Shown: positions 53,001 to 62,866 of the stretch, one piece after another
How positions within the stretch are numbered: position 1 is the first letter of the stretch
Layout of the letters: every line of letters starts with the position of its first letter
NCBI GenBank assembly: GCA_002049455.2
Contig: KV918841.1
Coordinates: forward strand, 206,820 to 270,819
Direction: 5' to 3'
Length of the DNA stretch: 64,000 nt
DNA from: Porphyra umbilicalis
Lineage: Eukaryota > Rhodophyta > Bangiophyceae > Bangiales > Bangiaceae
Made by a program: the position numbers and the translations under genes
The notes under the pieces: model-generated
Told to the model about the DNA's origin: nothing
What the model saw: the letters and a program-made list of their open reading frames with translations, nothing else
The model's database searches: none

Positions 53001-53217
53001 AGTAAGGCCGGCTGCCGTAGCGCCGCATGCCGCCGCCGCCGCTGTCGTCGGAGCGGTACGGGCTGCCGCCGCGGCGGCGTGGCGAGCGGTCAGACCCACC
53101 GCCGCCGCCGCCGCCGCCGCCGCTGCCGCCGCGACCGCCGTAGTCGTCGTCGTCATCCGCATAGTCGCGGGAACCGTCTCTGCCCCGCCGCCGCCGCTCA
53201 TAGTCGCCGTACGACAT
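49674..53217 (-). CDS. OCRL/INPP5B-like inositol polyphosphate 5-phosphatase, one frame break
   Basis: This removes the 5-phosphate of phosphoinositides or inositol phosphates. The ATG at 53217 starts MSYGDYERRRRGRDGSRD, a disordered Arg/Asp/Gly-rich region of about 290 residues. The catalytic domain follows: FAGTWNVNGKRP (about 305), VYLIALQEVQ, AAGNKGAVAARF, LFWLGDLNYRIDL (about 549), TPAWCDRILWH (about 628) and VRSSDHRPVSATF (about 654), all diagnostic. Next is a long Arg/Ser alternation (50,960-51,075). A G/C run near 50,748-50,759 switches frame. The continuation holds an ASH-like beta domain (LQLGRVRYGVPASGSVRVAN) and a RhoGAP-like region beginning PLPPVVKRLCDALV, ending at 49674. The 5-phosphatase, ASH, RhoGAP order is that of OCRL and INPP5B. 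The SR tract and the charged N-terminus are not part of the classic family. Confidence 0.9.
50955..51075. repeat. CGCGAC-type hexamer array encoding an Arg/Ser tract
   Basis: Tandem CGACCG/CGCGAC units on the plus strand encode alternating Arg-Ser (RSRSRSRSRS) on the minus strand inside the 5-phosphatase gene. The array keeps the frame. Its regularity suggests replication-slippage growth under coding constraint. Confidence 0.8.
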
Positions 53218-54227
53218 GGTCACGGGGGGGGGGTGACACACCGGAATCCCACCGCGGCGCGGGTGCGGCAGCTGACACAATGGTCGGCCCGCCGCAAAAC
53301 GAGGCCGTGAAGCGGGTCAGAGGGGAGAAAAGCGACGAACCAGGGAATAAAACCTACAACAGTAGCTACGCAATAGCTGGGCAGAAGTGCCGCCTACATC
53401 CAGGCAGAAATACCAGGGGAGAGGTGGTGTCTGTCGCCCACCAGCCGGAGAAAGCGAATGCGAACTGCGGCACGCGTTGCATGTGACGGTAAGGATAATA
53501 TCCACGTGGCGCACAGTGATGAAGGCTAGCTAGCGTCTATCTAGACTGAAGAAACAAATTGATGGCCAAATCGAAACATCAAATGCTAGTACTTTCCTTC
53601 ATACTCTTCTGCTGTGCGGACGACGCTCTTCTGTTCGTCTTTTTCTGTTTTTCCTTGACTGACCACGGCCCATACAGGTCTTTTCCACCGCGTCCACACC
53701 TGATATTTCTTTGCGCCAGAAAGCTCTATGGATCTCCGTCTCGCTCCTCACTGGACCTGGGAGAGTCACCCAGAGCCACTCGCCACTTCATGAGCGTGTC
53801 TGGGCACAGGTGCAGGCAGTGCCGACTGCGCACTGTGACAAGCGCAGGGCTATTCTATTTATGCGAATGCCACCAGGCACCGCCGACGGGTACCAATGGT
53901 TGTAGTCCCGCAAATCTATGGCCCACACAGGGAGTGGGTATGCGTTGTCGTCACTTCCCATGAGGGCTTCAAAGACAGATAGCTCTTGCAGTGCAAGGCA
54001 GATCCTTGTGCCTCGCGGGCAACACGCATGGACGTGTTCGTCGGACTTCGTCAACTTCGAGGCTGCGGCGACAGCTACACAGTGGCAAGAGCTCATGCCA
54101 TTTTGTGGCGGCTGACGCGGGCACGATACGCTTGCAACGCCAACGTCAACCCAACCTACAAACGGACAACAGCAGAACGTTCGCATGTTGTTTCCAAGTG
54201 GCTCTTGCGCGTGGTCCACCCGCACTC
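53218..54227. other. Gene-free stretch
   Basis: About 1 kb of moderate GC lies between the 5-prime end of the 5-phosphatase and the 3-prime end of the Mrs2-like gene. I see no frame with protein character and no structured repeat. Confidence 0.4.
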
Positions 54228-55796
54228 TCAAGAAAAGATGCGCTTCCACCGCAGCCACACAATCACGCTGCGGAAGACAATGGCGGCCACGCCCACGGAC
54301 ATGACCGACACCATCCAAAACGCGTGTGGGTCCTCTTCCCACCCGCTGAGCAAGTTCATCCCAAAGAGACCCGCAAAACAGGCGGCCGACGCCACCGACA
54401 CGGCACCGAGGTTGAGGAAGACCTCCAACCGCAGGATGCGGTTGCGGCTTGCATCCAGCCGAATCTGCGTCACATTCTCGGTGGTCTTGACCGCTCGCAG
54501 CAGGCGGCCCAGCTCGTAGGCCACCGCGTCGACCTGCTTGAGGTACCCCTCCACCATCATCTCTATCTCATCGTGCTCGTCCACCCCGCGCTCCTCCCCG
54601 GTGGCGGACTTCCAGCTCAAGTACATATCACTCATGTCCTCGTCGCTCATCAACACCTCGTTGAGGGCGGTACGGACCATCCCAACGCTACCGGTCAGCT
54701 CGTTGAGCCCCATCTCCAGCGGCAGCAGCTGGTCAAGGCCCTCAGTGACGCCCCGCCCGCCAAACTCCCCGTCCTTGCTCATCACGTCGAGGGCGGCCTG
54801 CACCTTGGGTTTGAGGCGCCCCACCTCTGCGCGGATGCCGCAGCAGACGTCAACGAGCACCGCCTCCAGCGCACGCATCTCAAACGGCAGCGGGTGCGCC
54901 GCGTCGATGAGGCGCGCTCGCAGTCGCGGCGTCAACGCCGCCACGGCCGGGTGGTGCGGGTCAAACAGCAACACCCGCGAGGCGGTCACCAAAATGCGCA
55001 CGTGGAGGAGATGGATGACCATGGCCGTCGGCCGCGCAAGGACAACCGGTGACTCGTTGCGAAACGTCGGGTCGACGACGCGCAAGTCCCGCAAGTTCAG
55101 CGACAGCTCCGCGGCAACGTCGGCCTTCTGAACGTGCCGCGCGGAGACGGCGCCGTTGGGTAGAATTTCCAACGCGGCCAGGGGGATTGTCGCAGGCGGC
55201 TCGGGGCGCCGCGGGGGGAGCGCGGCGACGCCGCCACCTGCGGAAGCACCTCTAGGAGCCGAGCTAGTGGCCGCAGTCGAGGAGCCGCTGGCCGAGGCAG
55301 CCGCGGGTGACCTCGACGTCGCGCCCCGGCCTGAAGATGGACGCTCAGTCGAAGAGGAGGACATCCAGGCAGTGGCAGCAGCCCGGGACCGATGCCGAAC
55401 AGAGCTGGGGTCCCAGTGGGAGGTGAGGGAGGCGAGGCCACGTTGCCCAGTTATACAAGCCCGATACCGCGAAAAAACGAGTCTCTTCGGTACAGTTGCC
55501 AACCCGTGGCAGGCCGGCGCGGAAGGCGGCGGCGACAGAGGTGCCGTACCAAAACCGATGGCGGGCCCAGACCATGGCGGAGGTGACCACCAAGGTAGTT
55601 GCCGCAAGAGGGCTGAACCACGAGCAGAGGAAGAAGCGGAAGCAGACCACGCAGGCCGAGAAGCAAGCGGCGCACATGGCGACGATGGCGGCAGCAATGG
55701 CGGCGACAGCACGACATTCGGAACCAGTCTTGACAAAGGCCGACGAGCCGGGGCGGCAGCACGCGAGAGGGTAGCCGCGACACGCAGATACCCCAT
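54228..55796 (-). CDS. MRS2: CorA/Mrs2-type magnesium channel
   Basis: This is a pentameric magnesium channel of the mitochondrial inner membrane or a plastid membrane. The first ATG in the open frame is at 55796, giving 522 residues. It begins MGYLRVAATLSRAAAPARRP, rich in Arg, Ala and Ser, fitting an organelle presequence. The middle is low complexity. The conserved part starts IPLAALEILPNGAVSARHV, continues DLRVVDPTFRNESPVVLARP and AMVIHLLHVRILVTASRVLL, then PFEMRALEAVLVDVCCGI and the long helix EIEMMVEGYLKQVDAVAYEL. The two C-terminal membrane helices carry the selectivity motif FGMNLLSGWEED (GMN at 479-481). Loop acids and all Mrs2 signatures are intact. An unrecognised intron in the N-terminal part is possible. 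Confidence 0.92.
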   Translation of the reverse strand: MGYLRVAATLSRAAAPARRPLSRLVPNVVLSPPLLPPSSPCAPLASRPAWSASASSSARGSALLRQLPWWSPPPWSGPAIGFGTAPLSPPPSAPACHGLATVPKRLVFSRYRACITGQRGLASLTSHWDPSSVRHRSRAAATAWMSSSSTERPSSGRGATSRSPAAASASGSSTAATSSAPRGASAGGGVAALPPRRPEPPATIPLAALEILPNGAVSARHVQKADVAAELSLNLRDLRVVDPTFRNESPVVLARPTAMVIHLLHVRILVTASRVLLFDPHHPAVAALTPRLRARLIDAAHPLPFEMRALEAVLVDVCCGIRAEVGRLKPKVQAALDVMSKDGEFGGRGVTEGLDQLLPLEMGLNELTGSVGMVRTALNEVLMSDEDMSDMYLSWKSATGEERGVDEHDEIEMMVEGYLKQVDAVAYELGRLLRAVKTTENVTQIRLDASRNRILRLEVFLNLGAVSVASAACFAGLFGMNLLSGWEEDPHAFWMVSVMSVGVAAIVFRSVIVWLRWKRIFS

Positions 55797-56425
55797 GGCG
55801 GACAAGTGTCGGAAGTACGCGTGCAAGGGAAACGCACCGACCACAGCAGCCCCCTTCGCCGCCGCCGCATCGAAGGTCAGCACTGGAACCAGGCGAACGT
55901 CGTAGCAACCGTGCAGTGCCGCGGAAGACGATGGCGCGACTTTGGCTCAACAAACCGGAGGTGGCTGAACGACTTGATCTGTTGCCCGAGAATTGATCTG
56001 TAAGTCTATAAGACCACAGAGGCAGGTCTGTCCTGAGTGCAAGCTATGGACCTCCACAGAACGGTCTGAGCGAGGAGCGCCAACAAAGAGGTATGGGACC
56101 ATGTCTTTCAAGAGAGCGAGAGCCAGGGGCTACACATGGACATCACACACTCCGAGGCAAAGTATGACACATACAGCATCCGATACCGCGCTACTGCCTC
56201 GAGCCACTACTTCTTTCCGTTGAGTCGCACAAGGGAAAAAGAGCATCGTACGCAATGACAAAGAAGGCAACATAAAAAGATGTTCAACAGCATTGAGTGG
56301 AGGCATGCAAACATGGACGGCACGCCCCCCGCAACAAGCATGTGCCTCCACTCGTTGTCACGACCATATACACGATCTCCACAGCATGATTGCTTGCCAA
56401 CCCGCAGAGCCACCCGGCACGCGCC
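55797..56425. other. Intergenic spacer
   Basis: About 630 bp of moderate GC lie between two minus-strand genes: the 5-prime flank of the Mrs2 gene and the 3-prime flank of the CAP gene. No gene is seen. Confidence 0.4.
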
Positions 56426-57151
56426 CTAATCGTCATGAGAAACCGCTTCAGTCACCCACTCGCCGTTCACAAACTTGGTCAGGAACTGTTCAGGGATGGG
56501 GGTCTCTTTGATGTCGTCGTCGCCAGTTGGGACAATGAGGTTGATCGCCGCGCTCTTGCTGGTGATGACGTGCGCCGTTTCCTTGCTCTCGGCCGACAGG
56601 TAGCAGGTGGCGGCGACGCAGCCGTCAATGTTGATGCTTGGCGCCATCCCCGTGCACTGCACCTGGATGTCCTTGCTGTTGACAATGTCACAGGTGGAGA
56701 GCGCATTCTCAAAAATCACGTCAACCTTGGTGCACGCGTCAATGCAGATGCTGTTGGGCTTGCCCTTGATGCGGATGGTGCTCTTGACACACTTGTACAC
56801 GTACACCGACTGCTTGATGGAGGTCACCTCCACGGCCAGCTCCTTGTTGCCTTCCTGGTACTCCACCGCCCACTTGTTGCCGGACAGCTCGCACTTCGGG
56901 GGGTACGTCTTCTTGGGCGCGCCGCCGGCCACGGCGGCGGGCTTGGTGGCTGAAGACGCAGCGGGCGCCGGCGCGTCGGTGTTGACCGGCCCGCGGGTAG
57001 CCTTCTTCAGCCCCGCTCGCGCACCTTCAGAGCCGAGAGCGTTGATGGATGCGAAGAGCGCCGCTGCAACGTCCTCACCGCCGCCGCCTCCCTCCGTGGT
57101 TGGCGCTGGCGGGGGCGGCGGCGGCGGCGGGGGAGGAGGAGCGCCCACCAT
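56426..57151 (-). CDS. CAP: Adenylyl cyclase-associated protein, C-terminal (CARP) domain only
   Basis: CAP/Srv2 recycles actin by exchanging nucleotide on monomers; the CARP domain does this. The ATG at 57151 gives 241 residues. The N-terminus is a poly-Pro stretch (GAPPPPP) then a short acidic/Ala region, about LFASINALGSEGARAGLKK. The beta-helix domain follows: KTYPPKCELSGNKWAVEYQ, then VYVYKCVKSTIRIKGKPNSI, CIDACTKVDVIFENALSTCD, VNSKDIQVQCTGMAPSINID and FVNGEWVTEAVSHDD. The domain is complete to the typical end. The oligomerising N-terminal and helical folded domains of animal, fungal and plant CAP are absent. Apicomplexan parasites also have short C-CAP forms, so this may be a genuine short form, or an upstream exon may be missed. 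The gene is open and has no G-run breaks. Confidence 0.93.
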   Translation of the reverse strand: MVGAPPPPPPPPPPPAPTTEGGGGGEDVAAALFASINALGSEGARAGLKKATRGPVNTDAPAPAASSATKPAAVAGGAPKKTYPPKCELSGNKWAVEYQEGNKELAVEVTSIKQSVYVYKCVKSTIRIKGKPNSICIDACTKVDVIFENALSTCDIVNSKDIQVQCTGMAPSINIDGCVAATCYLSAESKETAHVITSKSAAINLIVPTGDDDIKETPIPEQFLTKFVNGEWVTEAVSHDD

Positions 57152-57967
57152 GTTTGTAGGAGGAGAGAAGATGCAGAGAGGAGGGTGCAAGTTGGTTTGT
57201 GTGCTTGGGGGAAGGGCTGGTGGAGCGGGATGATGTGGTCGACAGGGCAGCTGGGTCGTGACGCCGGCAGTCGAGCCAACTCCTCCCGGCCGTTAAGATG
57301 GGGTGCACGCCCCTGTCGCGCAGATGTGAGTGGGTACCTGTACCCGCGGCGCCTGTGCTGAGGCATCTCCCAGAGGCTATCCCTCACCACCACCCAGCGA
57401 CTGCGCGCAGAGGTACACCAGCGCCATCCTCCCCCCAGCGGCGGCTGCGGCCGACAGCACAGGGCGGAGCGTGCGGGCGTGTCGTGGTGTTGCCTGCTGA
57501 GCATCTGCGGGCTGTCAGTCGAGCATCACAAAAAATGCGCTCTGATCGCGACGCGACAGTGGCTCAAACAGCCCGCTGAGCCCGTCCAAGCGCAAGTGAA
57601 GGGCCGTGCCGCGCACCTTGCCGAGGTTCTTCCTGCCTGCACGAGCAACAGGCAGTCCACAAGCAGCAGTCGAACTGAGGAGAAGTACGCCCGTACTTGG
57701 ACCCGTCCATGCGGCTTAAATTCGGTTTAAGCTGGCGTCGCCAGCCCTACATCATGTGACTACGCTCCAAGCTGCCACGAAGACAGGGCGGCCATCCACG
57801 CTGGCATGTCCTTTTCCACGACACACCCTGTTCTTGCTGTGCGCTTGCCCTGTCGCCCTCAGCTCCTGATGTCCGCTAAAACTCCCACCTACTGATTCTT
57901 CCTCTCATCCAGTGCTTTTCTCTTGGTCATTGGTGCGCGTCGTGACGCGCCATCCCGCCATCTGGCC
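57152..57967. other. Divergent spacer
   Basis: About 800 bp lie between the minus-strand CAP gene and the plus-strand gene at 57968. The right part is less GC-rich, with CT-rich sequence near 57,890-57,910 just ahead of the next ATG. No gene is seen. Confidence 0.4.
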
Positions 57968-59815
57968 ATGTACTCCTCGGATACGGTGATGGGGTCGACG
58001 GCCGCATTACCTCCTCACCCTGGCGGCCAGCGTCCCCCTCTTCCTGGCACGTCCACAACCACCCACCTCTCGAACGATGCCTCCTCTCAGCCTCCGCCCC
58101 AGCGGCGGTACCCCCTCCCCCGGGCGGCGCTCGCGCACGCGGCATCGCACCCGCCCGTGGGCACGCCCCTGACCACCGCTCTCCTTGCCGTCCGCACCAC
58201 CGTTGGGAAGTCGCGACTGGTACTGCTGCAGCTGCTCGCAGCATCTCGTGCCGAGCGCCTGGACGGGGTGCTGGTGCGGTGGCGGGCAGAGGCCGCCTCT
58301 GACGCACTACGCCGCTTCTCGCCAGTCGCCGCCGAAGGCGCCATGGCCCGGACGTTTAGCCGCGTCTCCTCGTCCGCTGTGGGCGGTGGCGGCAGTGGAG
58401 GGGGCGGCCGTGGCGCCCGCATGGGTATGAGCAAAGCCGAGCTCTTCATCCGCGACGCGCTGTCGGTGGCGGGGGAGGACGACGATGAGGACGGGGAGGA
58501 CGTCCGCACGGGTGGGGACAGCTCCGTGATGGTCGGCCTCTCGGGTGGGGTCGAAGGAGGACGCCGCCACTCGCGCCCGCTTAGCATGTCCCCGCTGCCA
58601 GAGGGCTCGGACGATTTCGACGATGACGAGGACGACGATGTGTCGGATGACAATGACGCGGGCGACGACCTTTTTGCGTCACTTGACGCGCAGGAGGTGG
58701 TCGAGGAGCGGACAGCGTACGTGTCGGAAGGCCCCGACGAGGGCGCCGTTGCCATGACTGGCGGCCGTGGCGTCGGGGGTGGGCGGGGCGGCGGCGGGGG
58801 TCGGGGCGGTGGCGGCGGCAGCGGTGGCAACCGCGGCGGTGGCCGAGGGGGCGTTCGCCTTTACCGGGCGCCGTCGATTGGCGGCGCTGCCGAGGCAGCA
58901 CGCCTCCGTGCCAACCTCGGCCTCCACGTGCACACGCGGTGGCTGCGTCTGCGGCGGCAGCACCGCCCCCCCCCCGACGCCGACGGTGGGTGTTGGCCCC
59001 CGCCTCCGCCCACGTCTGTGCACCCGCTGCTCGTCGAGGCCTCGGACCTTTACGCGTCGGCGCTGGCGTCGTTTGCTGGGGGCGGCCAAGCCGTCGAGCG
59101 CGCGACGACGCTCATCCACATGGCGTCGGTGGCTGCCGACGCGTCGCCCCCCCGGCCGGCCGCCGACGCCGGGCGACACGCACGGGCGGCGCTCGCCGCC
59201 CTCTCCCGTGACTTGCATCCTATCGTCTGGGCCGACGCTGCGTTGTCGTCGGCCGCCGCGTCGTTGTTTGCGGGCGACTTTGGGGCGGCGGCGGCGCTGC
59301 TGACCGACCTGTTTGGGCCCGTGCTCAGCGGCGACGCTGTCAGCGGCGGCGGCGGCGGCGGCGGCAGCGGTGGCGGCGACGGCGGTGACCGCGGTAGCGT
59401 CACGTCACTCGCGTCCTCCCCCGTGGATGTGGCGCACGGGCGGCTGTTGGTGGCGCACGCCGCCGCGGGCGCCCTCGGGGGCATGGCCGGGGAGGGCGTA
59501 GCGGGCCTGGACGCCGGCCTCGCCGCCTGCGAGGCGTTGCTCGGCGGGGTGGAGGAGGACGAGGGCGGTGGCGGGGGAGGGGAAGAGGCGGGCGTCGCTA
59601 TGGCGCGCGTCGCCGCCTTGGCCGCCCGGCTCGTCGATGAGCGCGCGCGGGTGTACGCGGTTGGGTTGTCCTCTGATGCGGTGGAGATGTACTTGGCTGC
59701 CGCGGAAGGGCTGGGAGACGATGCCGAGGCGGTGGCGGCGATTGAGGAGCGGGTCGCTGCGATCGAGGACGAGGCTCAGGGTGGGAGGGGGGAAGACGAT
59801 CCGCGAGGTAGGTGA
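57968..59815 (+). CDS. Unknown acidic, Gly-rich protein with helical C-terminus
   Basis: I do not recognise this protein. The first ATG in the open frame, at 57968, gives 615 residues. The order is a Pro/Ser-rich start, a helical segment (LLAVRTTVGKSRLVLLQLLA, then LDGVLVRWRAEAASDALRRF), and an acidic disordered stretch (DDFDDDEDDDVSDDNDAGDD). A Gly/Arg repeat (GGRGGGGGRGGGGGSGGNRG) follows, then an Ala-rich all-helical C-terminal region with TPR-like periodicity (VHPLLVEASDLYASALASF, ALSRDLHPIVWADAALSSAA, ERARVYAVGLSSDAVEMYLA). The RGG-like part could bind RNA and the helical repeats could bind protein. Both are inference from composition. The frame is intact despite poly-Gly stretches, and codon use matches the neighbouring genes. 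Confidence 0.75.
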   Translation: MYSSDTVMGSTAALPPHPGGQRPPLPGTSTTTHLSNDASSQPPPQRRYPLPRAALAHAASHPPVGTPLTTALLAVRTTVGKSRLVLLQLLAASRAERLDGVLVRWRAEAASDALRRFSPVAAEGAMARTFSRVSSSAVGGGGSGGGGRGARMGMSKAELFIRDALSVAGEDDDEDGEDVRTGGDSSVMVGLSGGVEGGRRHSRPLSMSPLPEGSDDFDDDEDDDVSDDNDAGDDLFASLDAQEVVEERTAYVSEGPDEGAVAMTGGRGVGGGRGGGGGRGGGGGSGGNRGGGRGGVRLYRAPSIGGAAEAARLRANLGLHVHTRWLRLRRQHRPPPDADGGCWPPPPPTSVHPLLVEASDLYASALASFAGGGQAVERATTLIHMASVAADASPPRPAADAGRHARAALAALSRDLHPIVWADAALSSAAASLFAGDFGAAAALLTDLFGPVLSGDAVSGGGGGGGSGGGDGGDRGSVTSLASSPVDVAHGRLLVAHAAAGALGGMAGEGVAGLDAGLAACEALLGGVEEDEGGGGGGEEAGVAMARVAALAARLVDERARVYAVGLSSDAVEMYLAAAEGLGDDAEAVAAIEERVAAIEDEAQGGRGEDDPRGR

Positions 59816-60524
59816 GCGCGCGATGCCCGTCATGGTCGGAGAACCAGGGTGGCGGGGTACTCGGAACGGTCCTGCAATGTCGCATAGCAAGCATTGGCTC
59901 ACTGGCAAAGAACGCCTGTGCGCATCGCCCGGCTCAGGTGCTCAACTGGTCACATGCCGTGGGCAGGGTCCGATTACCGTGCAGCAACGAACGACACCAC
60001 CGTGCTAATGACGACAAGGGACTGGAGCCAGGGACACACCAAAGGAGTAACTGCAACAATCCTACACACACACAAAAAAAAGTACAGGCGACAGCCACAC
60101 AGTGACCGCAAAAAAACCAGAAGTGCGAAAGACAAAAAGCACATAGGCACAGGCACGCAGGCCCGAAAGGTCTAACTGACAACACAAGAGACAGCGCGCA
60201 TGCTAGCCAGGTGCACGTGTGTGGAAGGGGGAAAGACAGGCCACTGACCATGCTGGTTCACCACGTCAAGAGCGGCACACCAACTGGGGCGCAGAGACGG
60301 CTCCAGCCGACGGCCCACGGTGGGTCTGGAAGCGGCGCGCACGACCCAGATCTGCAGACCCCATCCACACATTTACAACACTGGGCCGGACCCCACAGCC
60401 CACAGTTGGCCTCGCGGAAAGCGGTAGCGGTAGCAACGACAGCAGCAGCAGCCCGCGCCCCAGCCGTCCAATGCGGCACGCACGAGCGGACGCCGCTCGC
60501 GGCCCGCCCAGCGGTGGATCCCGC
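59816..60524. other. Intergenic spacer between convergent genes
   Basis: These 709 bp contain the 3-prime flanks of the unknown gene and of VDAC. A short CA-rich and A-rich patch lies at 60,060-60,130. No gene is seen. Confidence 0.4.
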
Positions 60525-61843
60525 TTATTCAACAACCAGGGAGAGGCCCAGCTTGGGCGGACCCTTGGGCCCATCCTTGAGGCCGACCCGCGACGACAGC
60601 ACCATGGTCGTGCCCGGCCGCACCTCGTGGATGAACGCCAGGGACATGGAGCCGAGGGAGTCGAGCTTGATCTTGGCCCAGCCGCCGCCCGGCAGGGCCG
60701 TCTTGGTGCCCGCCGTGACAATGCACTCCTTGGATGGCTGGTCGTACGCAAACTGGGCGGCGACGGCAAAGCCCGGGCGCACCGAATGGGAGTAGGACAC
60801 GACCGCCGCCGTCGCCTGGTTCAGAAGCGTCGCGGTCACCTCGCTCTCCCCGCCGTCCGCATAGGCGAGGGTCACATTGGCGCCGGTCAGGCCCTTGGCC
60901 TCGGTCGCAAAGCTGGTCGTCGCGCCCAGGCGCCACCCAGCGTGCGCAATGACCGCCGACGCGTCCACAACGGGGGAGGCGGTGAGGGAGGACTGCACCG
61001 TCAGGGACATGTTCTTGTTGATAAACTCGGCGGTGGCGAGGCCCGACACCGCGTCGTGCGCGAGGGCGGCTTTGAGCTTGAGCGCGAGGCCGTCCACGCC
61101 CAGGCGGTCGAGGGTGGTCTCGGCCGTGGCCTTGCCCGAGGTGAAGAGCTTGGTCGTGACGCTGTTGCCGCTGACCTTGGCCTTGATCGTCAGATCGCCG
61201 TCGATCGACTCATTCTTGGCCGACTGCACGCCGGTGGCGGTGTAGGTGACACCGCTGGCGGTGGTGGTCTTCACCTGCAGCTTCCGGTCGGCAATGTAGT
61301 CATCGTTCAGCAGCTCTGCCAGTGACCAAAGGAGGGGCAAGGCCGATAGAACAGAGGAAAATATACAAGCACAACGGCAGCAGGGTGCACCACGACGACC
61401 AGACGACAAACCGCCAGTCAATATCGGCCACATCGACACATGGAGAGACGCACAGGCACCCCTGCACTGGATCTCATCGCGCAGCGGCAGTGGACGCAGC
61501 GCTCTCTGCGCACAAGTCAAGAACGACAACCAGCAGCGCCATAGCCAGTCGGCCACTGAAAAAGAATCAAACACCACCGACGACATTCCAGACCGCCACG
61601 GCCCTCCACCACCGCGATCCACTCGGAGCAACACCCCCAGCGGAGCGCCGATGCATAGCCCTTGTCTCCCCAGAGCAACACGAGCGGAGCGGGGTGGCCA
61701 AAACCAGGCAATGACTCGCAAATGGGGAAAAAAAACCGTGGGATCGTCAGACCAAGGGCCGGGGCCGGCCTCTGGCCCCGCCCCCGGCACGCGACCAACG
61801 TACTCTTGGCAACCTTCCCCAGGTCCGCGTACAAAATCGGCAT
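60525..61843 (-). CDS. VDAC: Mitochondrial porin VDAC (two exons)
   Basis: This is the voltage-dependent anion channel of the mitochondrial outer membrane, a 19-strand beta barrel passing metabolites. Exon 1 (61804-61843) encodes MPILYADLGKVAK. The donor AAGA|GTACGT and an acceptor GGCAG remove 488 bp (61316-61803). Exon 2 (60525-61315) then restores KKLLNDDYIADRKLQVKTTT, the standard VDAC start. The total is 276 residues against about 283 in other VDACs. Alternating polar/hydrophobic strands follow (GVTYTATGV, LTIKAKVSG, VAAQFAYDQP, GWAKIKLDSLGSMSLAFIHE). The end GLKDGPKGPPKLGLSLVVE carries the final beta-strand signal for outer-membrane insertion. The exon 2 frame is open far upstream through the intron, which is fortuitous. 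The gene is intact. Confidence 0.94.
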
Positions 61844-62866
61844 GATGGCGGGCAGATGGGACAATGGACAAGGGGCTGGCGGTGAGAAGGACGCAAGCGT
61901 GCTGCCGCTCTGACAATGGGGAGGCGGGGCAAACAAGGCGACGGGCGGCGGTGTGTTGGGGGACAAGACGAGGTGGGGGGGTGGGGGGCAGTGGCCGCCG
62001 CGTCCAATGCCGGAGCCGCGTGGGGCCAATCAACGGCGGTCGCCGCCGCTGTCGGAGCAAAGCATGGTGGGAAAGGCGGCATCGAGTTGAGCTTACACTG
62101 ATCGGTCCGGATCGCCACTCAATTCCGAAATACATTGATCGAAACGGTCGAGTCGGCAGAATCCACAACCAACTGCCGTGCAGTCGGGCGCACAAGGAAT
62201 GCAACGCCGGTTCAGCGGCGGGGGCCACCGGATCCCCCGTGATCTCGTCCAATGGCGGCGGAGCGGGCCGCCAGGGCCGCCGCTGGGCGACCCAGAGGTC
62301 GCTGCGTCATCTCCTCCCCCCCGCGCCCGCCGCCCCGCGCCGAGCTCCCCCGAGCTGGGTGCGGCCCGTCGACGTGCGCGCCGTGGGGGCCGTCCCGCGC
62401 CCCGACGAAACGGGCGGCGCGTGGCCGCCGGCGGGGCCGTATACAGCTGTAGGGGGGGGCGCCGTGTGCCCTGCCGACGCCATCCACGGGGCACGTGTGT
62501 GGCCCGCCCGCCGCGCGCCATCGTGTCACCAAGCGGGAAGGCGGCCGCTGCGACGCGCGACGCGAACGCACCGCCGGTCGTCGGTTTGCCGACGCTTCCC
62601 ACGGGCGGGTCCCCCCCACGGTCTGCTCCCTGCCGTGTGCGCTGCCATTGACGGCGCCCCTGTGCGCTCCCTGCCGCCGCCGGCTTTGCCGCCCGTCGCC
62701 GGCGGCGCACGTCGGCGCGGGTGCGTCGCGCCGCGCCACTGCGTGCGCGCCCCCCCCCGGCCCCGTGGTTACCGCCGCACGCGCGGCTCGCCGCGCGTCG
62801 CGCACGGTTGCCCCGCCGACGCCCCTTACCCCCCCCCCCCCCCCCCCCGCCCCCCTCACCTGCCGC
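61844..62866. other. Divergent spacer with a GC island
   Basis: This contains the VDAC promoter region, of moderate GC with AT-rich spots near 62,100, and a GC-rich island from about 62,180. The island leads to the carrier gene and is open in many frames. No protein is supported in it; it may include the carrier's untranslated leader or an upstream exon. Confidence 0.35.

Noticed and set aside
41117..53217. ITPK and 5-phosphatase as a functional inositol gene cluster
   Set aside because: They lie about 7 kb apart with unrelated genes (TMCO4-like, catalase) between them and no sign of shared regulation, so proximity is probably chance.
60525..62252. VDAC as a 575-residue protein with a long N-terminal extension
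   Set aside because: The extension reads through a clear intron. Splicing from 61804 to 61315 restores the normal VDAC N-terminus, so the long form is fortuitous.
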